The notes beneath the pieces are model-generated. The model ran no database searches. It was not told the DNA's origin and saw only the letters and a list, made by a program, of their open reading frames with translations. This document shows, one piece after another, positions 30,795-42,856 of a stretch of DNA of 64,000 nucleotides. Position numbers and translations under genes: made by a program. Positions within the stretch are counted from its first letter, which is position 1; each line of letters starts with the position of its first letter. The DNA is from Orobanche coerulescens (Eukaryota; Streptophyta; Magnoliopsida; Lamiales; Orobanchaceae), in NCBI GenBank assembly GCA_033398695.1, contig CM065804.1, positions 11,455,001-11,519,000 on the forward strand. Direction: 5' to 3'.

Positions 30795-33100
30795 TATCAC
30801 ATGTCGGATTCCTTCAATCATGGCGGAAATAGGGAGACGTCTCGCCCACACTAATCATTTATTCCAAACCTCGGTGTGGTTGGAGGTCATGCACGAGTAA
30901 CGTCGGAAAGGGCATCGTGCACGATCCCATTTATCCGGTCCAAGTGCCATCAAATAATTGTATGCACCAACTGAGATTCATTGTAGAGTAGTAATGTGTC
31001 TCTCATATTCTACACTAGTGTATGCATAGGCAGCTCTCGTGTACACATCCGTGACAGGTTTTCCGTAACTCTTTAACTTATTAAGAATATGAAAAAAAAC
31101 ACAAAGCATGATGTGCGTTCGGGTATACTTGTCTCACGGCATTTCCTATCGATATGTGGGCGTCCGAGATGATCACTGTATTTTGGGTGCATCCACATGC
31201 AGCATACACATGCTCCAGAAACCATGTCCAGGAAGCATCATTTTCAAGGGCCCCGACACCGTATGCTAATGGATATACTTGTTCATTTGCATCAATGCTC
31301 ACCGCAACAAACAATATACACATTTTCCTTCCCTTCAGATGGGTCCCGTGTTGTGCGGCGATTAATACGCCTCAGCGGCGATCGGCATAAAGGCCGAGCG
31401 ACCAGAGTCTGCATCAAATAAACCAAGGCACACTTGCCAGACGAAGAGTCCAGATCGAGATCAAGTACCGAGCGATCGACGTCCAGGGCGATCGCCTATT
31501 GGCACCTAGCGATCGACTCTGGTACCCGACCAAAGACGGCCGCCTCATGCCACGTGGAAAGCCAGCATCCGTCAAGTCTACGAAGACCGAATCTCGGGAT
31601 GAAGGCCCACGTGCAGACCCGCAAAAGGCGCCGCAGGATTAGGCCCTTTGACCCCAGTCTGTCACCAGTTGTAGGTGACAGGGACGACCTCTCACCTACC
31701 GACAGACCCGCCGAAAGGTCCTAGGTGGGACCTCCCAAGACAGCGACATTGGACGCGTGTTGTCTTCTCATTGGTTCGCACATCCGGCTGCCAGCAGCAG
31801 TTGCGGACTTTAAGGAGACCAACCCATGTGCTAAAGACGATCGCCTGCTTATTATAATACGGGAAAGGCGATTGCCCATTTGGGATCAAGCCATCCCAAC
31901 TACCTCCTCTTCTATAAGTAGGAGACCTCCAGCAATTGGAAATCTCTCCGACTCTTGGACGAAAAACTCTCTGGCAGTTTATTCACTCACAGAGATCGAA
32001 CAGTCAAATCCTACACAGAAGTCTACACAACATTTCATCTTTGTTACAAGAACTCACAGAGCATCTTCTCTGGTTCTTCCGGCAATCATCAGCACTCAAG
32101 AGCTAGATAACTAGGGTCTTTACACTCATTGTAATTGTACTCTGACATTAATATTTGTACTCCCAAGTATTCGTATTAATAATATCTCGTGAGAGAATTC
32201 AAGCCCGAGACTAACAACCCCGGAAAATCTTGTGTTATTTACATTCCCTCGGACGTGCTCTAGCATTTTGTTTGTTACTCATCCATTCCAGCAAACCCTT
32301 CCGAATAATATTTTGGGTAACAACACCCCGTCCACGACAATCACCGGACGTACTCAGTAGTTATAAACCATACGGGATGATCCCAGGGTCACAAACAAAT
32401 GTTGAAATTTTCCATCTTCTCCCACATCCAGGCCAATCTACGTACCCGAATTCACCTCTACCAACTTGTGCAAACAACCGGGCAACATCTGAAAAGACGA
32501 CGCATGTCCGCCGAATATTAGTTCTACCCCATTATTACGACCCCGCAGTGCAACATCACAAGTGATATCAATACCGTAGCTTTCGTGCAACTCGTTAATT
32601 ATTTCTCTTGGTTTTACAATTCTAGACTCAATGCGTATCTTTCGGGCAGAAATGCCGCAACCACGTCAGCCTTCGCCTTTACCTTTTCGAGATCCCCCAA
32701 CTCTCGCAAGCATGTATGGTCTGCTTTGAAACGATGAACTGCCCAAATTTTTCCACGACGAATACCTCGTAATTCAAATTGGCAATTCTTGGAGTGTTTG
32801 CATTTGTACACCACTCTTTCGTGATTTGATTTCGGAACAATGAAATCAACTCCTCGTGTGATATGCCATAAACCGACAGCCACTTCCAAATCATTTTTTG
32901 TGGAGTAATGTGAACCTACTCCAATCTCTCCATCTTCGGTTGTTGGATCCAGCTCACGCCATACGAGAGATTCGGTCGTGTCGAGTGGAATAATCGGAAG
33001 TAACCAATTATTTGTTTCATTTCTTCTTATCTCCGAATTGATAACACGATCATTATCTGGATTCAGCATCGACATCAGTTTGGTGAGCCCGCCTTCCGTA
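30795..33100 (-). pseudogene. Second MULE transposase, decayed, split by a solo LTR
   Basis: Read on the - strand: a MuDR DNA-binding domain (33075-32614, GVGSHYSTKNDLEVAVGLWH and CKHSKNCQFELRG). A middle part follows to 32326 (YGIDITCDVALRGRNN). Then comes a solo LTR inserted exactly between the DG and TH of the DGTHLKG catalytic motif. After it, 31348-31081 encodes CILFVAVSIDANEQVYPLAYG and IISDAHISIGNAV (second Asp). 31080-30795 encodes the decayed C-terminal part (YLMALGPDKW, SCMTSNHTE). Several stops and frameshifts are present. It is related to, but clearly distinct from, the transposase at 14-16 kb. Confidence 0.8.
31349..32325 (+). mobile_element. Solo LTR of the Tat-like family (977 bp)
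   Basis: Begins TGTTGTGCGGCG and ends GGTAACAACA, matching both LTRs of the 51-59 kb element in reverse orientation. It is flanked by TCCCG and CCCCG (one mismatch), a 5-bp target duplication. No internal region remains, so it arose by LTR-LTR recombination. At least four CGATCG palindromes lie in its U3, upstream of a TATA-like CTATAAG at about 31912. Confidence 0.9.
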
Positions 33101-33152
33101 TGAACCCATGATTCAAAGTCTGCAAATGTAAACTTAATAATAAACTCATTAT

Positions 33153-33855
33153 TGTAATATCCGCAATTTTTCCTTTTTGCGTATTTTTCGCTTTTAGTGA
33201 CTCGCTTGTAACCGTATTGATATTTCGAGAATACTTATTTCTGGACTTTTTGTCATCCGAGCTTGTTTTGGACTTGTTTTACTTAATTCCGCATTCATTG
33301 GCTTCTCCGCCGCTATTTGGTTTGATTCTCGTAATCGTTGTTCGGAACTGCCGTTTCGGGGTTGCCGTAAATCCATCTTATGCTTTTATGCATGTTGTGA
33401 GCTTTTGTTTGATGTTTCGATCGTGTATCGTGCATTTTCGGGTGTTTCAAGCCGTTTGGTAATTCTGTTGCCTAGCGCGCACTATTTCTGTCGTATCGCG
33501 CACGCTAGTGCCGTTGTGTAGCGCACACTACGTTCATTTTGTAGCGCACGCAAACGACTTGAGCACAGCAGTGGCAGTAGGTTGTTTATGCTCTCTACTC
33601 TCTGGACGAGGAGCTTAGCACATGCTAAATTTGTATATTAGCGCGCGCTATGATATAGAATTAGCGCACGCTGGGTGTCCGGTAGCGCGCGCTAATTCGG
33701 TAGTCCATACTGGGCAGAATGTTTCTTGACTCGGTCTGGTGTTCAGGTAGTGCACGCTATGGCCCGATAGCGTGCGCTATCGAGGGGCTGTTAGCGCACG
33801 CTATTTTCTGGTTGCACACGCTAACGGGCCAGAACTGTAGGTTTTGGACTAGTTT
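33153..33855 (+). repeat. Ty3 LTR fragment facing opposite to the adjoining element
   Basis: Starts TGTAATATCCGC and is homologous at low identity to the start of the G1 LTR (shared GACTCGCTT, TTTTTGTCATCCGAG). 33472-33825 is an array of TAGCGCGCGCTA-type palindromes. It abruptly joins a truncated integrase on the opposite strand near 33855. Confidence 0.75.
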
Positions 33856-35863
33856 TGTCTCCGGCCCCCAAGTATCCTTAATGCCCAGAAAATGGGCTGA
33901 TTTGGTTAGTCGATCAACAATAACCCAAATCATGTTCATTCCAGTCTGAGTCCTAGGCAAACTGGTAACGAAATCCATAGAAATATCCTCCCACTTCCAC
34001 TCCGGAATGGGAAGTGGTCGTAATAACCCCACGGGTTGCTGATGCTCGATCTTAACCGGCTGACAGGTTAAAGACTTCGCCACAAACTCGCTAACGTCCA
34101 TCTTCAAATTGCTCCACCAGTAGTTACTCCTTACATCCTTGTACATTTTGCTCGTACCAGGATATATGGAATAAGGCGTAGTATGAGCTTCACTCAAGAT
34201 CTTCTGTCTCAACTCAATATCACTTGGTATACATAATCTGCCGCGAAATCTCAAAATTACATCATCCTGAACCACAAATCCAGGGGCTTTCCCCTTCTTC
34301 ACGTCCTCCCTCAACTGGACTAAAAATAGATCATCATACTCTCTCGCCTTGGTATCATCAACCAAAGACGAAGTGATTTCTAACGCACATAACTGACCGT
34401 GAACTCTCTGAACCCAAACTTCGATATCCTGAAAAATCAAATCCCGCTGGATCCTGCTTTGAGGCGTAGGTACCTATAACATCTATAGCGTCATCGGCTT
34501 ATGACTCAACGCATCTGCCACAACATTGGCCTTGCCCGGATGATAAAGAATCTCGAGATCGTAATCTTTAATTAACTCCAACCACCTAAGCTGTCTCATA
34601 TTAAACTCTTTCTAACTGAAGATATACTTCAAACTCTTGTGATCCGTGTAAATCTTACACGATCCCATAGAGATAATGCCTCCAAATCTTTAAAGCGAAG
34701 ACGACCGCAGCTAACTCTAAATCATGCGTAGGGTAATTTGCTTCGCAAGGTTTCAACTGACGGGACGCATAAGCAATAACCCTATCCCTCTGCATCAAAA
34801 CACATCCGATCCCGAGGCCCGGAGCATCACTATACACCACAAAATCCTCGTTCCCCTGAGGCAAATATAAAACTGGTGCGGTAGTCAACCGTCTCTTCAA
34901 CTCATCAAAGCTATTCTACCTATCTGCTCGAACTTCTGAGTCTTCTGGAGTAACTGAGTGAGTGGTGTAGCGATCTTACAAAATCCTTCAACAAACCTAC
35001 GGTAATAGCCCGCAAGTCCTAGAAAACTCCTCACTTCCTTCACATTCTTAGGCGGTTCCCATGCCATCACTGCCTCTATCTTCTGCGAATCTACCCGAAC
35101 TCCCTCCGCTGAAATCACATGCCCGATGAATATCACTTCCTTGAGACAAAACTCACACTTAGAGAACTTCGCATACAACTGTTCGCTCTCAAAATGTCTA
35201 ACATAATCCGGAGATGTAAAGCGTGCTCCTCCTGACTCCGGGAAGAGATAAGAATGTCGTTGATAAAGACAACCACAAATTTGACCAGATACTCAATAAA
35301 AACTTTGTTCATCAGCTGCATGAACACTATTGGGGCATTGGTTAGCCCGAAAGGCATAACCACAAACTTGTAATGGCCATATCTCGTCCGAAAAGTAGCT
35401 TTCGGTATATCACTATCCCGAATCCTCAATTGGTAGTAGCCCGATCATAAATCAATTTTCGAGAAGACTGTCGTTCCCTGAACCTGATCAAACAAGTCGT
35501 CAATCCGAGGCAAAGGGTATTTCTTTTTGATGGTCAACTTGTTTAATTATCGATAGTCGATGCATAAACAAAGCGATCCATCCTTCTTCTTAACAAAAAG
35601 CACAGCGCACCCCAAGGCGATGCGCTCGGTCGAATATACCCTTTATCTAGCAATTCCCCCAACTACTTCTTCAACTCTAACATCTCCGACGGTGCCATAC
35701 GATACGGCGCTCGAGAAACAAGAGCCGCGTTCGACTCTAGATCAATAGGAAACTCAGCTTCCCGCTGCGGTGGTAATCCCGGCAATTCATCCGGAAATAC
35801 GTCGGGATACTCATTCACAACTGGAATCGACGACATGTCAACTCCACCATCTTCCGTTTTCAT
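33855..35863 (-). pseudogene. Ty3 pol (RT, RNase H, integrase start) of G2
   Basis: In order on the - strand: a spacer leading to RT (NEYPDVFPDELPGLPP), RT ([21 protein letters not shown], then [12 protein letters not shown]), an RT C-terminal part with [17 protein letters not shown], RNase H ([28 protein letters not shown]), and the integrase zinc-binding part plus start of the core (MDFVTSLPRTQTGMNMIWVI). The RT active site reads FIND instead of the usual F-[IV]-DD, losing one catalytic Asp. A TGA breaks the [12 protein letters not shown] motif, and frameshifts occur near 35150, 34900 and 34650. Not functional. Confidence 0.85.
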
Positions 35864-35872
35864 GGCGTAACA

Positions 35873-36800
35873 CTAGTAGCCTACACAACCTTGGTTCAGA
35901 AGTTTCATCGCCTTTAAGGCACTAATCACATTTCCCGATCTACCCGGCTTACAACCGACGAGAGTATGCTCTGTGCCATCCTCGGCCACTATCGAGATAG
36001 TACGAGTCCGATAGTTCACGATAGCACCGTGACGATCCAACCAATCGTCCCCGAGGATCAAATCCTCACACTTAAGGTCTACAACAATGAGGTTCGAGGG
36101 CCAATACCGGCTCCCGATCCTCACTGGGCAATCTCTAACTTCCCGATTCCCATCCATACGATCCCCACTAGGCATACCCACTACGAATGGTTCACACTCG
36201 AACAAGCAGTCAATACCGATACGACATATACAATCCGAAGCAATAAAAGAGTGAGTTGCACCCGAATCAAAGAGCACCGAAACTGGATGAGGAAGGATCT
36301 GAGTGGTACCTGATGCCACCGGAACATCTGTTTCCTACGCACATCTTATCTGATATAATCGGGGGTGTACCGAGCCCGAACTCGACACCGCACGGCGATC
36401 TGGCTGACCCCGACCCCTACCACGGCCCGAACTCTGAGGAACCTGAGTGACTGGAGTCTTATGATCTAGGATAAGATCTTTATGAATGGCAGTGGTAGTC
36501 GAAGCTCTGGCGTCCCTGGTAGCCCTCTCGCAATGAACTGCCCGGTGCCCGGTCTGCCCTCAAGTAAAGCAAGTAACTAAAGGAAATGTACAATCTTTCA
36601 CCAAATGCTCGTATTGGTTGCAGTTAAAACAAACTATGCCGCCAGATGTAGTGGAATGGACTAAACGGTTACTCTGAGACCCTCTGGCCTGATGAAACGG
36701 CCTCTTCCCAGATGCAGGAACAGACTGAGACTTCAAAAATCGACTACCCTTACCGGCTGAAAAACTGCCAGCAGTCTTCTGTTTCTTTTCCATCTCAATC
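35873..36800 (-). pseudogene. Ty3 protease and gag C-terminus of G2
   Basis: 36793-36560 encodes one zinc knuckle, degenerate (CFNCNQYEHLVKDC, Glu where Gly is usual). 36319-35873 encodes an aspartic protease with VLFDSGATHSFIA, the single active-site triplet, and EDLILGDDWL. It would process the gag-pol polyprotein. The two parts are in different frames. Confidence 0.8.
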
Positions 36801-37601
36801 GCTAGAGCACGGTCCTAGTACTCCTTTAATGTGGCACACATAAGTGGTGCCATGCGGCTTCATGCACATATTAAAGTAGCGAATCTTATCAGCCTCGATA
36901 CTCACTTGCTCTTTCACATATCCCAACTGTTGGTTATAAGTGATGATGGCCTGAGAGATCGGTACATCCTGAGGTGTAGCAGTAAAGAACTCCACAATCC
37001 TACGCTCCCGAACTTGAGGTAGGCAGTACTCCGCTTCCATAGCGGTCTTAAACTCCTCCGAGGTAGCTAAATGGTCACAAGGCATCACGGCTTCCCACCA
37101 CTCCGCAGCTTCCTTATCCAGGAGGTACTGATAAATAGGTACCCTCCTGTCGTCAGGACAAGCCACGGCATCGAACGTCCTACCCATCTGAAAAATCCAA
37201 TTCTCCCAACCCAGGGAGTCAGTAGAACCAGCGAAGCGAGGGGGGTGCATCTTGGTTACTTTCTGAAGCCATTTACCAGCTTCATCTCCTGGAGTCAGGG
37301 GCCGATTCTGACGTCCACCCTGAGCTATCTGAGCGAGCTGAGCTACCAACTGCTGAAGTACAACAGTAGCTCCAATGTCGATATTAATACCCAACAGCTG
37401 ATCCTGACTAACTGACAAATTCTGCTGCCCGTCAGAACTCAAGGGTAGAGTATTCGGCACTGAATGAGAGGCCGAATCTGCATAGGACTGAGAAAGCAGA
37501 ACTTTCTCACTACTAGCACCACGACCACGGCCTCGACCGCATCCCCTAGCTGGTCTACCGCGACCTCTCAACATACTGAAGAAAAGAATTGAAAAGAACA
37601 T
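36795..37601 (-). CDS. Ty3 gag N-terminal part of G2
   Basis: A 268-codon frame. The natural start is probably the internal MLRGRGRPARG, nine codons in. The capsid-like core contains KWLQKVTKMHPPRFAGSTD, WWEAVM and RIVEFFTATPQDVPISQAI. It is clearly homologous to the gag-only element at 8.4-9.5 kb. It ends shortly before the zinc-knuckle region, which continues in another frame. Confidence 0.83.
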   Translation of the reverse strand: MFFSILFFSMLRGRGRPARGCGRGRGRGASSEKVLLSQSYADSASHSVPNTLPLSSDGQQNLSVSQDQLLGINIDIGATVVLQQLVAQLAQIAQGGRQNRPLTPGDEAGKWLQKVTKMHPPRFAGSTDSLGWENWIFQMGRTFDAVACPDDRRVPIYQYLLDKEAAEWWEAVMPCDHLATSEEFKTAMEAEYCLPQVRERRIVEFFTATPQDVPISQAIITYNQQLGYVKEQVSIEADKIRYFNMCMKPHGTTYVCHIKGVLGPCSSD

Positions 37602-39123
37602 GATCAGAAAAATTCACAGTTTACAAAGTTGGTGCCACAACTCACAATTCCAATCTACACAATGGAAATGAATTACAGAAATGTAAGGGTTCGAGGAGAC
37701 TTACAGCCGCGGGTCGCACGAAGAGATGGTAGCACGATGATGTCGAGCTCAACAACTGACTCTTACGACACGACTGACAGACCCAAAATTAACCAACAAC
37801 CTAGGTATTCATAACCTAATCTCCGATACCATAAATCTAACACCCCAAATCTCAAAAGGGATATTACACGCCGTAGAACCTTCACAAGGTCTACCAGGCT
37901 AACACATGACACACAATCCACGAAATAAATCCCATAAGACACCTTAATAATGATAAGTAGGGCCGCGTCCTCGGCCAAAACGGTTTAATTAAACGCCAAC
38001 AAAATAGAAAGTGACATGAATTCAATTGCCCACGCAGGGGACTTTAACAGTATTTGTAAAACAACCAGACTAACACCGACACCTGAGTAAACACGATAAC
38101 AAATGCCTAACATAGACTCGAGCCTCGTCATCATGCTGGACCATACTTTACATGCATATCCCGTGCCAGCTCCTCAACTCGACCGATACTTGAAATGCAT
38201 AAAATGCATTTTCCCCATTTAAGGGGTTAGCATTCGAATAGCTAGTGCAAGTACACAATTACACTACATTATATACAGATGTGATTCAACACAGTCATCT
38301 CATTTAGAAAACATTTGACAATCATATTCCAGAATATTATATTGACATCAAAACAGTAATCTCATATCAATATCACAACCATCCACACTTGGTAACCCCC
38401 GTGGCCGTACCCCTTAGTATCGACCCCAGACGCCCCGTCGAACGCTCCGGGTGGGAAACCACTTCCGCGACCGTACCCATTAGTATCAGCCCCCAGACGC
38501 CCCGTCGAATGCTCCGGGTGGAATAGCAACAACTCACACACACAATATCATAATTCATCATTCGTATCACAATCGTAACGCACATAACAAAATGTAATAC
38601 ATGTACTTGCCTTGAATAAAATGATGTGAAGGAAATGGCGAAAGGAAAGGTTTTGGTCCGAATAATCTTCACAAATCCGCTCCTATCATAATAACGATAT
38701 ACAAACAATCTCAATATTGTGGAAACGTAAGAATTCATCCTAGTTCTACCCGTTGGGACATTTCATCAGACAATACGAGGTCATAAACGATCCCAACCTA
38801 TTAACGGAGAAAACCTCGAATTCTAATCCGCAAAACTACAAGAGAAGTAAGGGTTTATGATTACGCTATCATAATCTAACAATCATATAAGCCAAATCAG
38901 ACTAGAAGGATGAAAATCAAAACAAAATCCCCAAAAGCTAGGGTTATAAGGATATACCTCGATTTGAAGGCGAACCATGTATGATTTGGGGTTAGAGTGA
39001 TGATATGATGCCCCAAAACGCTTCTCAACTGAAGTTTGGATGAAGATTGGCCGATCCCTAACTCAAGGGAGTGTTTTCGTCGCGGAAGGAAGAAGAAAGG
39101 GTGAAGAATGGCTGAAATCATCC

Positions 39124-39147
39124 GCTGCCAGTTTTAAATACTGGCAG
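39124..39147 (-). promoter_or_regulatory. TATA box within an inverted repeat, G2 LTR
   Basis: TATTTAAA is enclosed by 7-bp arms, CTGCCAG on one side and CTGGCAG on the other. The palindrome array begins about 10-20 bp further upstream. Confidence 0.65.
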
Positions 39148-39154
39148 TCGTTAC

Positions 39155-39290
39155 GACCGTAACACCTACACCATTACGGCCTTAATGGTGTTCACGACCC
39201 TTACTGCCTAATATGCTCAATCCCATTACGGCTGCTACGAAAGGGACGTTACGGCCGTAATGTATGAAGCCTTACGGCCGTAATGCATAC
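39155..39290. repeat. TTACGGCCGTAA palindrome array of G2 U3
   Basis: Perfect and one-off copies of TTACGGCCGTAA, for example near 39170, 39250 and 39273, lie directly upstream of the TATA box. Confidence 0.75.
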
Positions 39291-39803
39291 CTGGCAGCAG
39301 GCCAGACTGGTCTGAAAACAACGGTTTGCCAACAACCAGGATGAAAATACGAGGAATGAAGCCACAGATATACAAAGATCTTTAAAAAGGAGATAAACAT
39401 AAAAACCATCACAAGCCTCCGGTCATCCGAAGGCCGAAATAAACGAATATTAGCATCAACGCCCAAGATAATAAGAATTTACAAAAATGACCCAAACATT
39501 CGAAAATCTGAACTCGAGACCTGAATGACAACTTATAAAGTTGTAACATATCCAGAATCATTAAATGAACTTGAAGAAGTAATAAAATGCCAGTATAGAA
39601 TGAGATTTACGAGAATTGAGCCTCAATGCGTAAAAGTTACACAATAAGTAAAATCTCATAAAAACAACTCCAAAACTCCTCCGGATGGTCATGGATACAG
39701 AACAAAATAGTTTCAGAATTCCAAAACAATAACAAGCGAGTCGTCCGAAATGAAAATACACTAAAAATAGAAATTACTAAAAATAGAAAGTGCGGATATT
39801 ACA

Positions 39804-42480
39804 ATTCTTTAGGTGCTACTTGATACCGAGCATACACTCATACAACAAACTGGATATCAGGTCTGCTAGCTGTTAGGTACAGGAGTGAGACTATAAGCTT
39901 CCTGTAGAGTGATTGATCAACCGGCTTTCCAGCTTCGTCAACACTAATTTGCATAGAAGTGCTCATGGGGGTTGACGAGGATTTAGAGTTGTTCATCCCA
40001 AACTTGTTGAGTAGCTCCTTACTGTACTTCTCCTAGTTGATGAAGATTCCTGTAGGCATTTTCTTTACCTGCAATCCTATAAAATAACTAAGTTCCCCCA
40101 TCATACTCATTTCAAATTTACTTTGCATGAGATGAGAGAACCTTTGACACAAAGCAAGGTTAGTAGAACCAAATATAATATCATCGACATATATTTGTAC
40201 CATTAACAGGTCATCACCTTCCTGTATCTTAAATAGAGTGTTGTCCATAGCACCTTTCTCAAATCCGTTATTAGTAAGGTACAGGGATAGAGTTTCATAC
40301 CATGCTCTAGGTGCTTGCTTAAGTCCATACAGAGCTTTTCGTAGTCTGTATACTAGGTCTACGCCTTCAGTGTTGACAAACCCTGGTGGTTGTTCAACAT
40401 AGACTTCTTCGGAGAGGTCTCCATTTAGGAATGCGCTCTTAACGTCCATTTGATATACTATAAAGCTATGGGCGGCAAAAGCTAAAAATATCCTGATGGC
40501 TTCTAATCTGGATGCAGAGGTAAATGTTTCATCGTAGTCTATGCCTTCTTCCTGTCTATATCCTAGTGCGACCAGACGGGATTTGTTCCTAATAACTAGT
40601 CCATTCTCATCCTTCTTGTTTCTAAATACCCATTTGGTTCCAATTACAGCTTGATGTTACCATGCATTGTTTCTTTCAAAACCATTAAACTCTTCTTCTA
40701 TAGAAGTGATCCAGTGAGAATTATTCAAAGCTTCATTCGTAGAAACAGGTTCGGATTGATCAAGAATATAACTAGGGTGCACATAGCTAGTCTCCTAAGT
40801 TCAGCTTGAGATTTCCATATAGGAAATGGAGATCTCTTATATTCGGGTTCTTCTTGCACACATAGTATAGTTACTTGTGTGCTCTATATTCTCCTGCGGG
40901 TAGATACACCAGCATCAATATCTCCCATGATTAACTCTTGAGGGTGATCTCTTAGCCATCTCCTGTTGGGTTCTAGTTATGCTTCCCATACTGTATCTTG
41001 TGGTGCTGTAGTTTTAGCTTCAACTTATACATCATAAGATTCAACTACTTCTGTTTTTACAGCTGCAGGGTTGATTTCTAAGTCTATGACAGGCTCTGTT
41101 GGATTTTGAAGGTCATTGGTGGAGAGTGTTTGGATATTCTGGGTTAAGTCTTCTAGTCCTGTAGGATCATGGTGAGGTTCATCAAACACTACATATATAG
41201 ATTCCTCGATTGTCAGCTTTATTTTGTTAAAGATTCTAAAAGCCTTGCTAATAGAGGAATATCCTACAAATATCCCTTCATCTGACTTCTCGTCAAAAGT
41301 CTTGAGTTTATCTTTTCCATTATTCAGAACATAGAACCGACATCCAAAGATGTGAAAATATGAAAGTAACGGAGTTCTATTATTCCATACCTCATAGGCT
41401 GTTTTGTTGTGATGCTTGTTGATAATACAGCAGTTTTGTGTATAACATGCTGTATTTGTTGCTTCGTCCTAGAACCGCTGCGGCAACTTGCTTGCGGCGA
41501 TCATGGTTCTTGTGGCTTCCTTGAGCGTCCTATTCTTTCGCTCGGCAACACCATTTTGTTGAGGAGTCCGGGCTGTTGAGTATTCGTGCTGTATTCCATT
41601 GTCCGAACAGTATTGGTCTATAAAACGGTTAGTGAATTCAGTACCTCTGTCGGAACAAATGTACACGATACTCAACCTTTTCTCATTCTGAAGCTTTCTC
41701 AGGTGCTCAGGCAACTTTGTTGTGGTTTCTTTCTTCTTGCTTAGAAAGATTGTCCAAGCATACCTAGAGAAATCATCAACAATAACTAGACCATATTTCT
41801 TACCTCCCAAACGTACATGGTCTACAGGACCATAGAGGTCCATATGTAGCATATCCAGAACTCTGTGAGTGGACAGGTATGATTTGCCTTTCAGGGCGGT
41901 TTTGACTTGTTTGCCTTTTTGACAGGGTCCACAGACGCTGTCTTTTTAGAATGACACATCGGGCAAGCCTCTAACCATTCCCTGTCTGGCGAGTTTGTTG
42001 ATTGTATTGACGTTGATATTAGACATCCTCTTGTGCCATAGCCAGCTTTGATCTGCAGTGCATTTGGCAACAAAACAAGGAATAGTGGAGCTCGTAGGCT
42101 TCCAGTCAGCAATATACATATTACCTGACCTGCTTCCTGTGAGAACAACTTCTTTGGTCAAGATGTTCTTCACTCTATAGTATCTATATAGAATTTCACC
42201 GAGAACTGTTTGTCACAGAACGGGCTAATACTAAGTAGATTGTACTGTAAGCCTTCAACATAAGCTACGTCGGTGATTTTGAACTTTCCTACAAGCAGGG
42301 TTCCCTTCCCTCTTGTTCTACCTTTGGACTTGTCACCGAAGCGCACTTTTGGACCGCGACTTTATACATAGTCTGACAACTTGCTGATATCTCTTGTCAT
42401 ATGCCGAGAACATCCGCTGTCAAAGTACCATATGTCATTTTCTTTGATATCATGTAGGTACATAATTTAAGTAGATTTAG
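39804..42480 (-). pseudogene. Ty1/Copia pol remnant (Sirevirus-like)
   Basis: On the - strand: protease motif WYFDSGCSRHMTRD (about 42430-42390), gag-pre-integrase (SWLWHKRMSNINVNTINKLA), integrase (HMDLYGPV, CSDRGTEFTN, NGVAERKNRTLKE, the D-D-E residues), and reverse transcriptase ([23 protein letters not shown] within 40449-40033, YVDDIIFGS). The start of RNase H is cut at 39803 by the G2 LTR. Stops and frameshifts are frequent. The LGGKKYGLVIVDDFSRYAW phrase resembles the Sirevirus lineage. Confidence 0.85.
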
Positions 42481-42856
42481 GCCCCCTTTGATTGTTGGGT
42501 CCATGAATGTTAGTGCCTTTTGGTACTTAAATTTGTCTAACAACAATTGGTTTACTGTAGGTTACTTTTGGTCCAGATTTGCGATGTCTACGTGCGGCTG
42601 GTGAGTAGTCGCTGTAACCTTGATTATTATGCATGTAAAATCGAGGGTTATTATTATTATTCTAGTACGATTGACGTCTCAGAGGTGGAGCCATTTTCTT
42701 AGGCCTTACAACTTGCCTCCTGGGTCTCTAGTTGGATTCCCAGAGCTATTGATTATTCTGCGCAGTGGCCTGTTTTCTGGATGGATACCGGGGCCCCTGT
42801 ATCTAATATCTAGGCGCACTTTACTGTTGGAAGTACTGTTGTACATGCCTTTGATA
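42481..42856 (-). other. Copia gag/linker remnant
   Basis: Decayed sequence upstream of the Copia protease on the - strand, cut at 42857 by the G3 LTR. No intact frame. Confidence 0.5.

Larger units (their letters stand above)
33855..39803 (-). mobile_element. Ty3 (Tekay-like) retrotransposon G2, 3' end truncated
   Basis: On the - strand: a 5' LTR (39803-37836), a primer site close to TGGTATCAGAGC but diverged, then gag, protease, reverse transcriptase, RNase H and part of integrase. The 3' end stops within the integrase core at about 33855, where an opposite-facing LTR fragment begins. Bases flanking the composite (ATTAT and ATTCT) differ at one of five positions. Confidence 0.82.
37836..39803 (-). 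repeat. 5' LTR of G2 (1968 bp)
   Basis: On the - strand it begins TGTAATATCCGCAC at 39803 and ends GGGGTGTTAGA at 37836 (usual TTACA end mutated). It contains a TTACGGCCGTAA array (39155-39290), a TATA box (39133-39140) and two copies of a 66-bp tandem repeat (38400-38525, phrase CCCCGTCGAA-GCTCCGGGTGG). Confidence 0.85.

Noticed and set aside
38373..39761. Several - strand frames of 60-120 codons
   Set aside because: They fall inside the G2 LTR, carry no domain, and overlap promoter and tandem-repeat sequence.
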